Shown in pieces: positions 5,525-5,739 of a stretch of DNA of 5,739 bases. The position numbers and the translations under genes are program-made. Below the pieces are notes generated by a model. The model was not told the DNA's origin, did not search any database, and was given only the letters and a program-made list of their open reading frames with translations. How positions within the stretch are numbered: position 1 is the first letter of the stretch; every line of letters starts with the position of its first letter. Source of the stretch: an uncultured Bacillota bacterium. Lineage in GTDB: Bacteria; Bacillota; Clostridia; Peptostreptococcales; Anaerovoracaceae. The stretch lies in assembly GCA_946541435.1 (NCBI GenBank), contig CAMNJK010000111.1, forward strand, positions 1 through 5,739. The letters run 5' to 3'.

Positions 5525-5739
5525 TTAACCCTCAATGGCAATGTACTTGGGTTCTTCGATCTTCTTGGGCTGCTCCTTCGGAAAGGCCAGCTTCAGGACA
5601 CCGTCTTCGAACTTCGCCTTGATATCGGATTCCTGAACATCCTCGCCTACATAGAAGCTTCTGCTCATGGAACCGGAATAACGTTCTCTTCTGATGTACT
5701 TGCCATCTTCGTCCTTGACATCGTTGTTTTCGTTCTTCG
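5525..5739 (-). CDS. Hsp20 / alpha-crystallin small heat shock protein, C-terminal part (cut by window edge)
   Basis: Reading the minus strand from 5737 gives 70 residues to a TAA at 5525-5527. The N-terminal part of the gene lies beyond the window. The fragment holds the second half of the alpha-crystallin domain: YIRRERYSGSMSRSFYVGE, then ESDIKAKFEDGVLKLAFPK, which includes the conserved GVL hallmark. A short linker KEQPKKIEEPK and the C-terminal tail YIAIEG follow; the tail carries the I-x-I anchor that docks onto neighbouring subunits. Such proteins are ATP-independent chaperones that form oligomers and hold unfolding proteins in the cytoplasm. The gene is probably a separate heat-regulated unit, since a strong terminator follows it before the radical SAM operon. 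Its promoter and any heat-shock operator are not visible. Confidence 0.93.
   Translation of the reverse strand, partial: KNENNDVKDEDGKYIRRERYSGSMSRSFYVGEDVQESDIKAKFEDGVLKLAFPKEQPKKIEEPKYIAIEG

Overview
The window is 5.7 kb of compact bacterial DNA, moderately GC-rich by eye, with every recognisable gene on the minus strand; transcription runs from high to low coordinates. The gene set, the strong AGGAGG-type ribosome binding sites and the TatD-associated radical SAM family suggest an anaerobic Firmicute of class Clostridia, possibly a GC-rich Lachnospiraceae-like gut or rumen bacterium. This placement is inference; there is no rRNA or marker gene to confirm it.

In transcription order: (1) the C-terminal 70 residues of a small heat shock protein (Hsp20), cut by the right edge, followed by a Rho-independent terminator. 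(2) A three-gene operon: a TatD-associated radical SAM protein, a YbaK-type Cys-tRNA deacylase and an NhaC-family Na+/H+ antiporter. The gaps are 21 and 3 bp, and a likely extended -10 promoter sits right against the Hsp20 terminator. (3) A 109-bp spacer with a perfect extended -10 box (TGGTATAAT). (4) A second cluster: a short secreted protein that looks like a gene stub, a flavin reductase-like FMN-binding protein with an unusual C-terminal tail, a divergent ClC-type anion transporter and a DsrE-family protein. The gaps there are 35, 26 and 23 bp. No stretch over 300 bp lacks a gene, and I see no RNA genes, mobile elements or CRISPR arrays.

The first operon combines housekeeping roles: proofreading of mischarged tRNA, Na+/pH homeostasis and an unassigned radical SAM activity. 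The second puts two redox-type cytoplasmic proteins (FMN-binding and cysteine/sulfur-relay-like) on either side of an anion transporter whose coupling residues differ from model ClC exchangers. A shared function is possible but unproven. The most notable points are the divergent ClC, the repeat-bearing tail of the flavin reductase and the truncated secreted protein. I do not see a clear new multi-gene system.
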